64,000 nucleotides of DNA from Acaryochloris sp. CCMEE 5410 (GTDB lineage Bacteria > Cyanobacteriota > Cyanobacteriia > Thermosynechococcales > Thermosynechococcaceae), in the NCBI RefSeq assembly GCF_000238775.2, contig NZ_AFEJ02000001.1, forward strand, positions 1,736,001-1,800,000, given 5' to 3'. The notes below the pieces were generated by a model. That model saw only the letters and a list, made by a program, of their open reading frames with translations. It was not told the DNA's origin and searched no databases. Position numbers and translations under genes: made by a program. The stretch's first letter is position 1; each line of letters starts with the position of its first letter. Shown in pieces: positions 1 through 8,435 of this stretch.

Positions 1-115
1 TCAGATCATCGATACTGTCTTCGCTGACTTGGGCCGCAATGTCTCCGCCTGCATCGATGGGCATTCCCCATAGCCAATTCCAGGTGGCTCTGACGACTGT
101 TTTTGTACGATTCAT
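1..115 (-). CDS. 5' end of an unidentified protein (partial)
   Basis: An open frame begins with ATG at 115 and runs off the left edge of the window. The visible N-terminus starts MNRTKTVVRATWNWLWG and continues for 38 residues. It carries basic residues and several tryptophans near the start and becomes acidic (SEDSIDDL) at the edge. It lies downstream of the DUF1523 remnant on the same strand. I do not recognise the family, and a purine-rich site (AGAGG) lies rather far upstream of the ATG, so the start is uncertain. Confidence 0.4.
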   Translation of the reverse strand, partial: MNRTKTVVRATWNWLWGMPIDAGGDIAAQVSEDSIDDL

Positions 116-187
116 ATTTTTGATATCAACCTCTAAATAAAGCTAAAAATTTTCATAGTTGTTTCAACCCAGAAAAACGATAGAGAA

Positions 188-540
188 TTATTTTGGTACT
201 TCTTGAATTTCGATAATATTTCGGTACCAAGAAAGAAAGGGAACTCTTGTTCCTGAGACTTTTGCGTTATAAGTTTTTCCTTCATCTATTCGTCCATAGA
301 TATCGGAAGAATTGAACTTAAAGAAGGCAATAGAGAGTCTGTGTTTTCAAATGTTTCATTTTCAGTAAAGATGAGGTATCGAGACGAGTTGCCATCAACA
401 ACCCGCTCTGCCTTATCAACGGTGAACGTGACATGGTCTTGGGTTGCATAGTGGAAAACTGGATAAACAATCAGGGGGACTGCGATGAATGAAACGGTGG
501 CTAATGATTGCCAAGTGCATCCTGAATGAGTACTGTGCAT
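188..540 (-). pseudogene. DUF1523-family membrane protein, frameshifted
   Basis: The ATG at 540 opens a frame of 84 codons with an N-terminal membrane segment (about residues 12-28) followed by VTFTVDKAERVV and YLIFTENETFENTDSLL, which match the DUF1523 pattern of an extracytoplasmic domain. The frame then ends early at 286. In the next frame the family's continuation is plain: KFNSSDIYGRIDEGKTY, then RVPFLSWYRNII, ending at the stop at 188-190. A one-base change near 321-333 therefore splits the gene. It is either a recent pseudogene or a sequencing error. The restored product would be about 117 residues with one membrane anchor. Function of the family is unknown. Confidence 0.75.
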
Positions 541-691
541 TGCTTGACTCCTCTCACCTGAGATTTTGTTTAATAATCCTGACTGTCTGTTTTTCCACAG
601 TTGAAAAAGCTATTTCTCGATCTCTCTCATGCAGTTGTTGCTCTCATTGTCTTTAAGATATTGGTGATCAACAATGAGGTTTTTTCTGCTG

Positions 692-730
692 TTTCAGGAA
701 TTGAAATCTGCTTTTTCAGGTTTTTTCAGG
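692..730 (+). repeat. three TTTCAGG repeats upstream of the lipoprotein gene
   Basis: TTTCAGG occurs at 692-698, 714-720 and 724-730, the last two exactly ten bases apart, that is one helical turn. The stretch lies 56-94 bases upstream of the GTG start at 786 in the divergent gap from 541 to 785. One helical turn between copies would suit a regulator site or an upstream activating element, but nothing else in the sequence supports that. The remainder of the gap shows no gene. Confidence 0.3.
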
Positions 731-785
731 TTGTAATTTTGAGCAGGATATAATTCCACTGTGCTGAAGTTCTGCTGAGGGTCCT

Positions 786-1790
786 GTGCGCCGAATAATT
801 GTGATTGGTCTACTGGTGGCGATGATGGTTGCTTGTCGGCCATCCCTGCGATCTACGACAACAGCACCTGTAGACAGCCCCTCCCTGGTGCAGTCTGAAA
901 CTGAGACGCTGAATCTGACCTTGATTCAGCATGCGTCCTGTCCTTGGGCTTATTTTTGGTGTGTGGTGGAAACGGGCATCCATGATGCTGCCCAGGATTT
1001 GGGGGTTGAAGTCACCATTCGTCGTCCCCATACCTTTGACCCTGATGCCGTAACCCAACTGATTGAGTCAGCCATCGATGGACCCATTCGACCCGATGCC
1101 ATTGGGGTGGCCGTCATTGATCCAGATAGATTCCGAGCGCCCCTAACCCAGGCAGTGCAGAAATTCAATATTCCAGTGATTGCCTACAATGCCGGGTCAG
1201 GGCCGAAACAAGACAATATTCCCTACCGAGCCTATATCGGACCAGATGAGCGGCAAGGTGGTTATGAAGGTGGGAAGCGCTTGTTGGCCGAGTCTCCCTC
1301 TGCAGTTAAAGGAGCCTGTATTAATCACCAGCCCGGTGCTTTGAATTTGGAGGCGCGTTGCCAAGGTTTTTTCGATGCTTTGCAGGAAGCTGGTGTGGCA
1401 GCAGAGCAGGTCAACATTACGCCCAACCCAGCGGAATCCGAGAAAATTTTGCAGCGCTATGTTACTCAAAAGCCTGAGGTCAATGTCTTTTTGACTCTCG
1501 GCCCCGAAGCAGCAGTCCCTTTTTATCAGGTCATCTCTAATCGCAAAGACACCTATAGCCACGGCACCTTTGATCTTAGTCGGACTATCCTGACCGCCAT
1601 TGAGCAGGGAACGACGCTATTTGCCATTGATCAACAGCCCTATTTGGAAGGGTATTTAACGGTGCAATGGCTCACCTGGATTCAGCGTCATGGGTTTAGC
1701 CCTCCTAGCGAGATTATTTCCACTGGACCAAGTTTTATCGATGCCACCAATGTCGATCTGATGCAGCAGCAGGTAGGGGAATATCGGTAA
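786..1790 (+). CDS. lipoprotein sugar-type periplasmic binding protein
   Basis: The 334-residue product has a lipoprotein signal (basic start MRRIIVIG, hydrophobic stretch, Cys17 after MMVA), so it should be a lipid-anchored protein outside the cytoplasmic membrane. The body resembles periplasmic binding protein family 1/peripla_BP_4 (RbsB-like): an N-terminal strand LTLIQH, a segment with GIHDAAQDLGVEVTIRRP, a PDAIGVAVID strand, IPVIAYNAG at the hinge and a late FAIDQQPYLEGYLTVQWL motif typical of the ribose-binding group. The start is GTG at 786, preceded by GAGG at 778-781. There are no permease or ATPase genes beside it, so it may serve a transporter elsewhere or act as a sensor. The ligand cannot be named from the sequence. 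Confidence 0.8.
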   Translation: MRRIIVIGLLVAMMVACRPSLRSTTTAPVDSPSLVQSETETLNLTLIQHASCPWAYFWCVVETGIHDAAQDLGVEVTIRRPHTFDPDAVTQLIESAIDGPIRPDAIGVAVIDPDRFRAPLTQAVQKFNIPVIAYNAGSGPKQDNIPYRAYIGPDERQGGYEGGKRLLAESPSAVKGACINHQPGALNLEARCQGFFDALQEAGVAAEQVNITPNPAESEKILQRYVTQKPEVNVFLTLGPEAAVPFYQVISNRKDTYSHGTFDLSRTILTAIEQGTTLFAIDQQPYLEGYLTVQWLTWIQRHGFSPPSEIISTGPSFIDATNVDLMQQQVGEYR

Positions 1791-1809
1791 CGAGCACCTG
1801 AAGAAATTT

Positions 1810-4398
1810 CTAGGAACATACTTTGTTAGTCTTAGTGTTGTTCAAGCCTTTGAGGGTTTGGCATCCTTCCTTGAGGAGTTGATCGAGGGATTTAATGGGC
1901 CATTGATAGACTTCTCCCATCACAGTTCCGACCAAGAGTATTTGTTGATCAGGGGTAAAGCTAAGGCTCGTGACTGGGCGGCGGCTTTGCCATTGGGAAA
2001 AAATTCTGCCGTTGCGATCGCGAATCTGTACCGTGCCATCCCAACCGCTAAGCGCTAGCCACTGGCCATCAGGGCTAAAGCGAATTTGAGTGATACGACC
2101 TTGCCCGTATCGCCATCGTTGAGGAGGGGCATTGGGGTTATCGAGATCCCAAAAGCGAACAATGCCATCTTCACCCGCAGAAACCAAAACCTTGCTATCA
2201 GGACTGATATCTAGACTCCAAATCCAGCCGCTATGTCCATTCCATGCTTTTTGGAGATCCAGAGATTGAGGGTCATCCGATTTAAGACAGGTGGCCTCTA
2301 AGCATAGTTTCCAAAGTTGAATCACGCCGTCTTCTCCAGCGGAGGCCAGCCATTTACCATCGGGGCTAAAGCGAATATCCTTAACGGGGCCTTGGTGTTT
2401 TTGCGAAGTCTGAAAGCGCTGCGTTCCGTCTAAATCCCAGAGACGAACCGTGCCATCCCAACCTGCTGTGGCCAGGTACTGTCCGTGGGGACTAAAGCGA
2501 GTACTCCAAACGGCATCTTGTTTAGTGTTCCAATGCTGGAGGGCCTGTCCAGTGGCGGACCAGAGGCGAACAGTGCCGTTGAGGGAAGCAGTGGCGACCT
2601 GATCCGTTTGAGGGTTAAAGTCTGTGCTGATCACCATCTCTGAGTCGGGATGGACAAGGCGCTGTTGACGACTGTTCTGTAACAGCCGGACCGAATTGCC
2701 CCAACCGGAGACAGCAATGGTTTTGCCATCCGGGCTGATATCTAAATCCCAGATTGCCTCTTCTTTGAGGATCTGTAGATTCCAACGATTCTCTTTGTTC
2801 TGCTTAGAGTCTGGCCGTTCTTGATCCTTGAGAATCTGCTGCAGATCCAGTAAGGGAGTGGTCGTGGGATAGCTAGCAATTGGCTCCCCCTGCACTAAGT
2901 CGCGGAGTTTCTGCCCCGCTTGAATAGCCAGAGCAAGAGCCTCCGTTTGATTTTGATTGCGCTTTGCCTGAGCCACTTGTTTATGCAGGGTTGTTATCGT
3001 GGTTAGGGTCTGCTGGTTTTGATCCGCCAGCCAGCGATCGCTGCCCCAGAAAAGACCGCCAATCAGTAAACCGCCCAAACCCACAGCCGTTAGCAAGTTT
3101 CGCAGAAAAATATTGCGCTGGAGTTTTTCTCGCTCGGCTTTGACCTGGCTAAGGCGAATAAAGTCATAGTCCTGATCGCTGAGGCTTTTGCCCACGGCCC
3201 AGTTCAGGGCTTGTTTTAGCGCTTTTCCTTTTAGGAGCTTGTCCGCCTGGGCGTTGGACTGTTCCCATTCATTAAACGCAGCGGCGTAGGGCCGGAGTTC
3301 TTGCAGGGTTGTCTCAATCCACTGTTGGTTAAAGATCTGACCATAGATGCGGTTATAGACCTTGAGGGTGCCCTCTTGATCTTTCACCAGGCCCGATAGG
3401 CGCAGCTCAATTTGTTCAGGGCTGCTTTTCGTGGTGACGGTGCTAGTGCAAACCTTCTGGTAAAGCCCCAAAAGTTGGACCGATTTGTGGTCGTTTAAGA
3501 GGATACGATCGCAAATCGTTCTCAAATGAACAGGCTCATCATGGGACTCCCAATTCTCCAGAATCTGGGTGTGAACCACCTGCTCTACGGTGATCTCTGG
3601 ATCGCCCCGCAGGGATACTTCCATCAGTTGGCAGAGCTTTTGGGTCAAGAACGGCTGTCCCCCCGTCCACTCTAGAATGTCATGGAGCACATCTTCTGGG
3701 TCTTGCACCTTACCGCGAAAGCCCTGAGCCAGGGGCAGAGCTTCCTGTAGCTGAAACCCTTCTAAATAGATGGCTTTGCCAATATTAAAGGGAGTGCGCT
3801 CATGGTCCTGCATGAGTGCAGAGGGAGTGGCTACACCCAATAGAGCAAAGGTAAGACGGCGATAGGCGGGCTGATCCACCCGCTGATTGTAGAAGAACCG
3901 AATCAGAGCCAGAAAGTCATCAGCGGATACGTTTTGGCTGAGAATCAGATCGATTTCATCGATAAAAACAACGATGTTTTGCGAAATTGTTGGCAGTAAA
4001 ACCTGTTCGATAAAGGTATGCAACCGCTGTACCGGAGTCGCCGGGTCCTGCTGCTTCCACCAGGCTCGCCAGTTAAGGTCGAGTTGGCAGTCACTGACCA
4101 GGGCTTTGATTAGACCGCCGTACCATTTTTCTGGGGTGATGCCCTGGGTGCCAAACCCAGTCAGGTCAATAGCTGCACAGACAACCCCCTCCTCCCGCAG
4201 TTTGTGCATGGTCTGCACCCGCAAACTGGATTTACCCATCTGGCGAGAATTAAGCACATAGCAGAACTCACCGTTTTGCAGATGGTCATAGAAGGTCAGA
4301 TCGCTGCTTCGGGTGACATAACTGGGAGCCGATGCGGGCAGACTGCCTCCTACCTGATACCGATAGTCTGGTTCCGCTACATTATGCGATCGCATCAC
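1810..4398 (-). CDS. AAA-like ATPase with membrane segment and WD40 repeats
   Basis: The 862-residue protein starts with an AAA_35-type NTPase domain: Walker A SRQMGKSS at about 51-58 and Walker B IVVFIDEID at 142-150, followed by the winged helix-like region expected of STAND/AAA_35 proteins (about 250-370). A hydrophobic segment at about 433-452 suggests a single membrane anchor. From about 545 to 850 come repeated units with GKTIAVSGW, VRLW, VRLWDLDG and VRFWDL, typical WD40 blades, probably one seven-bladed propeller. The family is common in filamentous and unicellular cyanobacteria as presumed signal-responsive switches, with no proven function here. Its start overlaps the end of the upstream HTH-ATPase gene by 17 bases, so the two are almost certainly cotranscribed and probably work together. 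Confidence 0.85.
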   Translation of the reverse strand: MMRSHNVAEPDYRYQVGGSLPASAPSYVTRSSDLTFYDHLQNGEFCYVLNSRQMGKSSLRVQTMHKLREEGVVCAAIDLTGFGTQGITPEKWYGGLIKALVSDCQLDLNWRAWWKQQDPATPVQRLHTFIEQVLLPTISQNIVVFIDEIDLILSQNVSADDFLALIRFFYNQRVDQPAYRRLTFALLGVATPSALMQDHERTPFNIGKAIYLEGFQLQEALPLAQGFRGKVQDPEDVLHDILEWTGGQPFLTQKLCQLMEVSLRGDPEITVEQVVHTQILENWESHDEPVHLRTICDRILLNDHKSVQLLGLYQKVCTSTVTTKSSPEQIELRLSGLVKDQEGTLKVYNRIYGQIFNQQWIETTLQELRPYAAAFNEWEQSNAQADKLLKGKALKQALNWAVGKSLSDQDYDFIRLSQVKAEREKLQRNIFLRNLLTAVGLGGLLIGGLFWGSDRWLADQNQQTLTTITTLHKQVAQAKRNQNQTEALALAIQAGQKLRDLVQGEPIASYPTTTPLLDLQQILKDQERPDSKQNKENRWNLQILKEEAIWDLDISPDGKTIAVSGWGNSVRLLQNSRQQRLVHPDSEMVISTDFNPQTDQVATASLNGTVRLWSATGQALQHWNTKQDAVWSTRFSPHGQYLATAGWDGTVRLWDLDGTQRFQTSQKHQGPVKDIRFSPDGKWLASAGEDGVIQLWKLCLEATCLKSDDPQSLDLQKAWNGHSGWIWSLDISPDSKVLVSAGEDGIVRFWDLDNPNAPPQRWRYGQGRITQIRFSPDGQWLALSGWDGTVQIRDRNGRIFSQWQSRRPVTSLSFTPDQQILLVGTVMGEVYQWPIKSLDQLLKEGCQTLKGLNNTKTNKVCS

Positions 4399-5758
4399 GG
4401 CTTAACTCTCGCTGGAAGTACTGCTGATAAAGACTGCAGGAGGGCAGTACCAGATTGCCTTTGAGCTTGACTAAGCCTAGACTTTGCAGGTGATAAATCT
4501 GGAGGGAGTTGAGTTCAATACCTTGGGGTGAATTTGCGATCGCACGATACGCAGCCGTTAAATCCTGGGATTGGATCAGTTCTTCCCTCAACCGGAGCAG
4601 GTGATTAAAGTAAATGCCCGTTTCTTGGTCTGAGGTTTTGAGAATCTCCTGAAAAGTCTTGCGTTCAACGGCCCCTTTATAGAGGGCTAAATGAATCAGA
4701 TAGGGATGCCCACCTACTCTTCCCTGTAAATTTTCCAATTCTGATGGCTGCCACTGCAGGTCATACCGCGCCCCTAAGGCTTGAACTTGTTCGATCTCAA
4801 AGGGGTTTAGGGTAATGGGTTCCCCTACATTCGTCAGGGGGGAATGGTTGATATCGAGAGACACATAGTCTTCCGTAGCGTGGGTGATTACCAGCCGCAC
4901 TTTTTCCCAGATAGCTGAACTTTTGGACTTTTCATGCCAGCTCCTCAGCATCCTCAAGACATCCCCCGCCACTTCGGGGTAAGGGAAAATTTGCTCTACG
5001 CTATCGAGGGCCAATACAAGGGGCGCTTCTAGATTGGGGAGCAGATAGTCTTCAAAATACTGGCTGCAGTTATCAATACTAGTGAGTAGCTCCGTATCCC
5101 AATAGTCATCCAGCTGATTGTCTAGCCCAAGTTGGCGCCCCATCTGGAAACAGAACCAACGCAGAAAGCGTTCTAAGTCATTGATGGAGGCTTGACTCGC
5201 CCACTGAAAATCCAGGTACAGGGTCTGGAGGGGATGGGCCTCCGCCGTTTTCAGAATCCGATTGACTAAGGAGGTTTTGCCCATGCCTTTGGCCGCCTTA
5301 ATGCGGATTAAAGTCCCTGGGTGGGTGATGATTTGGCAGCAGTGACGTTCTACTTCAGATCGGTTGATATAAAAGGAAGAATTTAAAGGGACGGGTCCTT
5401 CTGGATAGGGGCGATAGGCGGTTTGTTTTTCCGGTGATGGTTGGCGTTGATGCAGACGTTCCAGGGCAACTCGCAAATTGGACTTACTCACTTTTTCGTC
5501 TAAAGCCCGTGTCAGTTTCGCCCACAGGGTGGGGGCAATATCACCGGCAATATAGCGATTGGAGTAGTCGAGCTTTTCGGCCATTTCTTCGTAGGTGAGA
5601 CCTGCGAGACAGGCGTCTAGGACATCGACTTCGATGGTTCTCAGGTATTCGTTGTCGCACTTAAAAATGGCCTCGGTTGCAGCGTTGATCAGCTGTTCAG
5701 GCTGTATCACAGCATTTCCACTCCTATGGACCTCATACTTGTCTGCAAGCTCAATCAA
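4382..5758 (-). CDS. HTH (VMAP-N-like) plus AAA_35-type ATPase
   Basis: The 458-residue protein has an N-terminal helical domain (about residues 20-100) with VLDACLAGLTYEEMAEKLDYS and a downstream IAPTLWAKLTRAL segment. This is the arrangement of the helix-turn-helix module found at the N-terminus of vWA-MoxR-associated proteins and many cyanobacterial signalling ATPases. A P-loop NTPase domain follows: Walker A AAKGMGKTSLV at about 155-165 and Walker B LVLALDSVEQ at about 247-256, then IYHLQSLGLVKLKGN as a likely winged-helix tail. No membrane segment or sensor repeat is present. It is the first gene of a two-gene operon with the WD40 ATPase. It may bind DNA or a partner HTH rather than act as a classic repressor; substrate and signal are unknown. 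Confidence 0.8.
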   Translation of the reverse strand: MIELADKYEVHRSGNAVIQPEQLINAATEAIFKCDNEYLRTIEVDVLDACLAGLTYEEMAEKLDYSNRYIAGDIAPTLWAKLTRALDEKVSKSNLRVALERLHQRQPSPEKQTAYRPYPEGPVPLNSSFYINRSEVERHCCQIITHPGTLIRIKAAKGMGKTSLVNRILKTAEAHPLQTLYLDFQWASQASINDLERFLRWFCFQMGRQLGLDNQLDDYWDTELLTSIDNCSQYFEDYLLPNLEAPLVLALDSVEQIFPYPEVAGDVLRMLRSWHEKSKSSAIWEKVRLVITHATEDYVSLDINHSPLTNVGEPITLNPFEIEQVQALGARYDLQWQPSELENLQGRVGGHPYLIHLALYKGAVERKTFQEILKTSDQETGIYFNHLLRLREELIQSQDLTAAYRAIANSPQGIELNSLQIYHLQSLGLVKLKGNLVLPSCSLYQQYFQRELSRDAIA

Positions 5759-6147
5759 TATATGATTCGCTTGCGTTGAGCTACTCTCAGTGTGGAGGAC
5801 AAGCGCTGTTGCCGCAATCGGATTTTTTCAGGTATTTCTGGAAGAAATAACGCGCAATATATGTTTTGAAATCACTCTGGAGAAGATGTGATTGATATTC
5901 CAGGTGTGTGGCCAAAAATCAGAATTGACAGCCGATGTATTAAGCTATCCCTTTATCTATGGACTTTCCAGCATGAACGCATTGTCTGGGGTTAAGCACT
6001 TTTTTGTGTCATATTACGCCAATGTTGGTTGGTGCTTGAGTGTAATGTTCTCCTCAGTGCAGTACAAAACTTAAAGCCATCACCCTCTGTCGTCATCATG
6101 AGCCGCGTTGAGAAGTTGTTTTGGCAGCCCCGTTAAACCCTGCATCC
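5759..6147. other. intergenic stretch without a supported gene
   Basis: This 389-base region lies between the start of the HTH-ATPase gene (minus strand) and the repeat before the DUF559 gene. It presumably holds the promoter of the ATPase operon. A TTTTTTCAGG at 5823-5832 echoes the copies upstream of 786. A 60-codon plus-strand frame at 5892-6074 has no family match that I can see and no convincing ribosome binding site, so I do not call it a gene. Confidence 0.5.
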
Positions 6148-6180
6148 GCCCCCTAAATCCCCCATTCTGGGGGACTTTGA
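6148..6180 (+). repeat. left arm of a perfect 33-bp inverted repeat
   Basis: The arm reads CCCCCTAAATCCCCC, then ATTCT, then GGGGGACTTTGA, with one extra G in front. It is the exact reverse complement of 6616-6648. Each arm is itself close to a palindrome (CCCCC-ATTCT-GGGGG, with AAA and TTT flanks). A weaker match continues outward (TGCAT at 6141-6145 against ATGCA at 6651-6655). Repeats of this CCCCCTAAATCCCCC type are widespread in cyanobacterial genomes. Confidence 0.85.
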
Positions 6181-6225
6181 AATTTATGATTATCCTAAAT
6201 GGGAGATAGGGTTAGAGGTAACACG

Positions 6226-6651
6226 ATGCGAGAGAAACAGACACAACACCACCGCATTCGCGGCACGACCCCAGCAGTCGTTGCCGCCGCGCGACGACTC
6301 AGACTCAATCTGACGACCGCAGAACAAAAGCTGTGGAAAGCACTGCAAAAACGTCAACTCAGCGGCCTAAAATTCCGCTGTCAACACGCCATTGGTTCGT
6401 TTATTGTTGATTTTTACTGTCCCCAATGCCGATTAGTGATTGAGCTAGACGGCGACATCCACAATCAGCAGGTGGAATACGATAAAGCCCGTACCGAGCA
6501 GCTCAACCAGCTTGGTTTCCGAGTGATTCGATTCCATAACTCAGAAGTTATGCACCACCTAGATCATGTACTTCAGCAAATCCGGCAGGCGAGTGAGCAA
6601 AGCATTACTCGACAGTCAAAGTCCCCCAGAATGGGGGATTTAGGGGGCTAA
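6226..6651 (+). CDS. DUF559 endonuclease-like protein
   Basis: The 141-residue product has the DUF559 fold of the Vsr/restriction-like nuclease superfamily. Seen in order are RRLRLNLTTAEQKLWKALQ, then KFRCQHAIGSFIVDFYC, then VIELDGDIHNQ and RVIRFHNSEV. The acidic D in FIVDFY, the ELDGD pair and the following His/Gln are the likely metal-binding centre. I chose ATG 6226 over the in-frame ATG 6199 because AGAGG lies seven bases upstream of it. The gene fills the space between the two 33-bp inverted repeats, and the right arm encodes its last residues (SKSPRMGDLGG) and abuts the stop codon. Single DUF559 genes beside such repeats suggest a small selfish or repeat-associated nuclease. The target is unknown. 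Confidence 0.85.
   Translation: MREKQTQHHRIRGTTPAVVAAARRLRLNLTTAEQKLWKALQKRQLSGLKFRCQHAIGSFIVDFYCPQCRLVIELDGDIHNQQVEYDKARTEQLNQLGFRVIRFHNSEVMHHLDHVLQQIRQASEQSITRQSKSPRMGDLGG
6616..6648 (-). repeat. right arm of the 33-bp inverted repeat
   Basis: This is the exact reverse complement of 6148-6180 and overlaps the 3' end of the DUF559 gene. The stop codon TAA follows at 6649-6651. As RNA, the arm could form its own GC-rich hairpin (five C against five G), which may also end transcription of the nuclease gene. Confidence 0.85.
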
Positions 6652-6870
6652 TGCAGCATACTTGGGACTATTGACTAGAAAAACATTGGATCTAGTTGTG
6701 AGGGATCGTGCTCTCCCTAAAAACATACCCCTAGCTAGCTCAAAAAAGTTTTGTCTTGTACTACAAAGACTCTCTTGCTGTTTTATGGAGATTTTGAGAT
6801 CAAGGCATCAATATCTTGTAAATTTTTCAGTCTTCTGTACTTACTTTTGGCATGATGAAAGCAAATTATA
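6652..6870. other. spacer between repeat unit and ISL3 element
   Basis: There are 219 bases between the end of the DUF559 gene and the left terminal repeat of the insertion sequence. A 69-codon frame (6662-6871) has low-complexity aromatic content and no recognisable motif, and it runs up to the IS end. I see no supported gene. Confidence 0.4.
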
Positions 6871-8255
6871 GGCTCTCCGGGAATTAGCGTGGTAGCCGCT
6901 AGATATAGTGTTTAGGTCACAGCAAATGTCTGATACCCATTGAGGTCAAGAGAAATTCTTTGGAAGAGTCTTTCAATATCGAAAATACCGTAGCATCGCC
7001 TTTTTAAGACCTTGACTCGGTTATTAAATCCTTCCACAAAGCCACTGGTCCACCCCTCCAGGAAATAGTTGGTCATCTCGTCCATCCAATTATTGATAGT
7101 AGTCAGAAAACTATCAAATTCCTTGATATCACTTTTGAGTACTTGTTTACACCAGGCTCGGATGGCACATTTAGCTCCGTGCTTGGTGTACCTGCCCTCA
7201 AATATCTGCGTGAATTTCTCTCGGAGATCATATGCCTGTTTCAGTTGTGGAGAATAAGCAAACAATCGCTCAAGGAGTTGTTGCTCTGACTCTTTCAGAT
7301 TCTCTGGTCGTTTTCTAAAAGGCCACATCGCGCCTTTGATGCTGTCATACTCTTGCTTAGAGAGCTCTCGTCGTAGACGTTTGACCTCACGTTTACGAAC
7401 CGTATCGGCACAATTACGATAGGCTTTGGTCACATGAAAGCGGTCAATGACAATTTTGGCTTGCGGCAATTGTTCTCGGACTGCACTGACAAATCCTTGG
7501 TACATGTCCGTACAGACGCGCTCAATGGTTTGGCGTAAATTGATGGGAATTGATTTAAGAAAATTGGCCACTGTCTGCTGTTTACGGTCGGCTAGAACTG
7601 CCAATATGTCCACCCCATCTGTCGTAGGAATCGTGACCAAAACCACAAAATCACGATGGCCTCGTTTGAGAGAAATCTCATCCATCCCAATAACTTTGAG
7701 GTCTGCATATTCGCTCCAGTCAACTTGAGCGGCAATCCAACGATCAATGATTCCACTGACGATATCCTCACTAACGCCTAGTTTTCTGGCAACATCTGAG
7801 ACCGTTGAATTGATCAAAATTCGCAGAAGCCAATGCTCATATGCTTTTGTATTGGAACTGCGAGGTTCGTGCCATTCTAAATGTTGAGTTGTTGTGGGAT
7901 GGTCATCGCAATACCTGCATCGATAACGCTTGGGCCGAATTTCTAAGTAAACGGGGACTTCAAATAATGGCAGGTGACGAATCCGAAAAGGCTGATCATG
8001 ACAATGGAGGTCAGTAATCTCACGTCCGCATTGATGACAGGTTGTTCCTTGAAGCGTACTCTCAATTTTGATGAGCCAATCCCCTCTCTCAGTCTTCGTT
8101 AGCTCTAGAACTCGAACATCAGGAAGGTTGAGCGGGATGCGAATTGAGTTATCCATGACGCCATTGCTCTGAAGTACTACCTCAGATCATTCCATAGGGA
8201 TGAAAAAGGAAACACACTAAATGTAGGACTGCTACACGCTAATTCCCAGAGAGCC
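6871..8255 (-). mobile_element. ISL3-family insertion sequence, apparently complete
   Basis: The element is 1385 bp. Its ends form an imperfect inverted repeat of about 25 bp: GGCTCTCCGGGAATTAGCGT at 6871-6890 against GGCTCTCTGGGAATTAGCGT read inward from 8255. The ends then share TGGTAGC and TGTAGC. A single full-length transposase lies inside. The eight-base target duplication typical of ISL3 is not evident: the left flank ends AAATTATA and the right begins AAAAATTT. It may have mutated or come from a rearrangement. Confidence 0.88.
6912..8156 (-). CDS. ISL3 family transposase
   Basis: The 414-residue protein has an N-terminal zinc-binding region (CHQCGREI at about 40 and CRYCDDH at about 79-85), a helix-turn-helix stretch (SDVARKLGVSEDIV) and the DDE catalytic core. 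The likely catalytic acids are in KVIGMDEISLKRGH, ERVCTDMYQGF and the late EGFNNRVKVLKRRCYG. The frame is intact and ends LNGYQTFAVT, so the copy could be active. It sits 41 bases inside the left terminal repeat and 99 bases inside the right one, leaving no room for accessory genes. Confidence 0.92.
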   Translation of the reverse strand: MDNSIRIPLNLPDVRVLELTKTERGDWLIKIESTLQGTTCHQCGREITDLHCHDQPFRIRHLPLFEVPVYLEIRPKRYRCRYCDDHPTTTQHLEWHEPRSSNTKAYEHWLLRILINSTVSDVARKLGVSEDIVSGIIDRWIAAQVDWSEYADLKVIGMDEISLKRGHRDFVVLVTIPTTDGVDILAVLADRKQQTVANFLKSIPINLRQTIERVCTDMYQGFVSAVREQLPQAKIVIDRFHVTKAYRNCADTVRKREVKRLRRELSKQEYDSIKGAMWPFRKRPENLKESEQQLLERLFAYSPQLKQAYDLREKFTQIFEGRYTKHGAKCAIRAWCKQVLKSDIKEFDSFLTTINNWMDEMTNYFLEGWTSGFVEGFNNRVKVLKRRCYGIFDIERLFQRISLDLNGYQTFAVT

Positions 8256-8435
8256 AAAAATTTTCAATCAAAGTCCATAAACCTAAAATTACTGGTTGGA
8301 CAAGTGTTTGCTTTAAGATTGCACTCATCTCAATTTGAACGCTCCTTTCTTGGACAACCATGTATAGCCCCAGATCGATATAGAGCTAATTTAAGCAACG
8401 CTAGCCATTCGAAACCTCAAGTACCCTCATCCTTT

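Noticed and set aside
5892-6074. 60-codon plus-strand frame before the DUF559 unit
   Set aside because: It has no ribosome binding site, no family motif and no conserved-looking composition; it is probably chance.
6863-8263. Eight-base target duplication at the ISL3 element
   Set aside because: The flanks AAATTATA and AAAAATTT are both AT-rich but do not match well enough to call a duplication.
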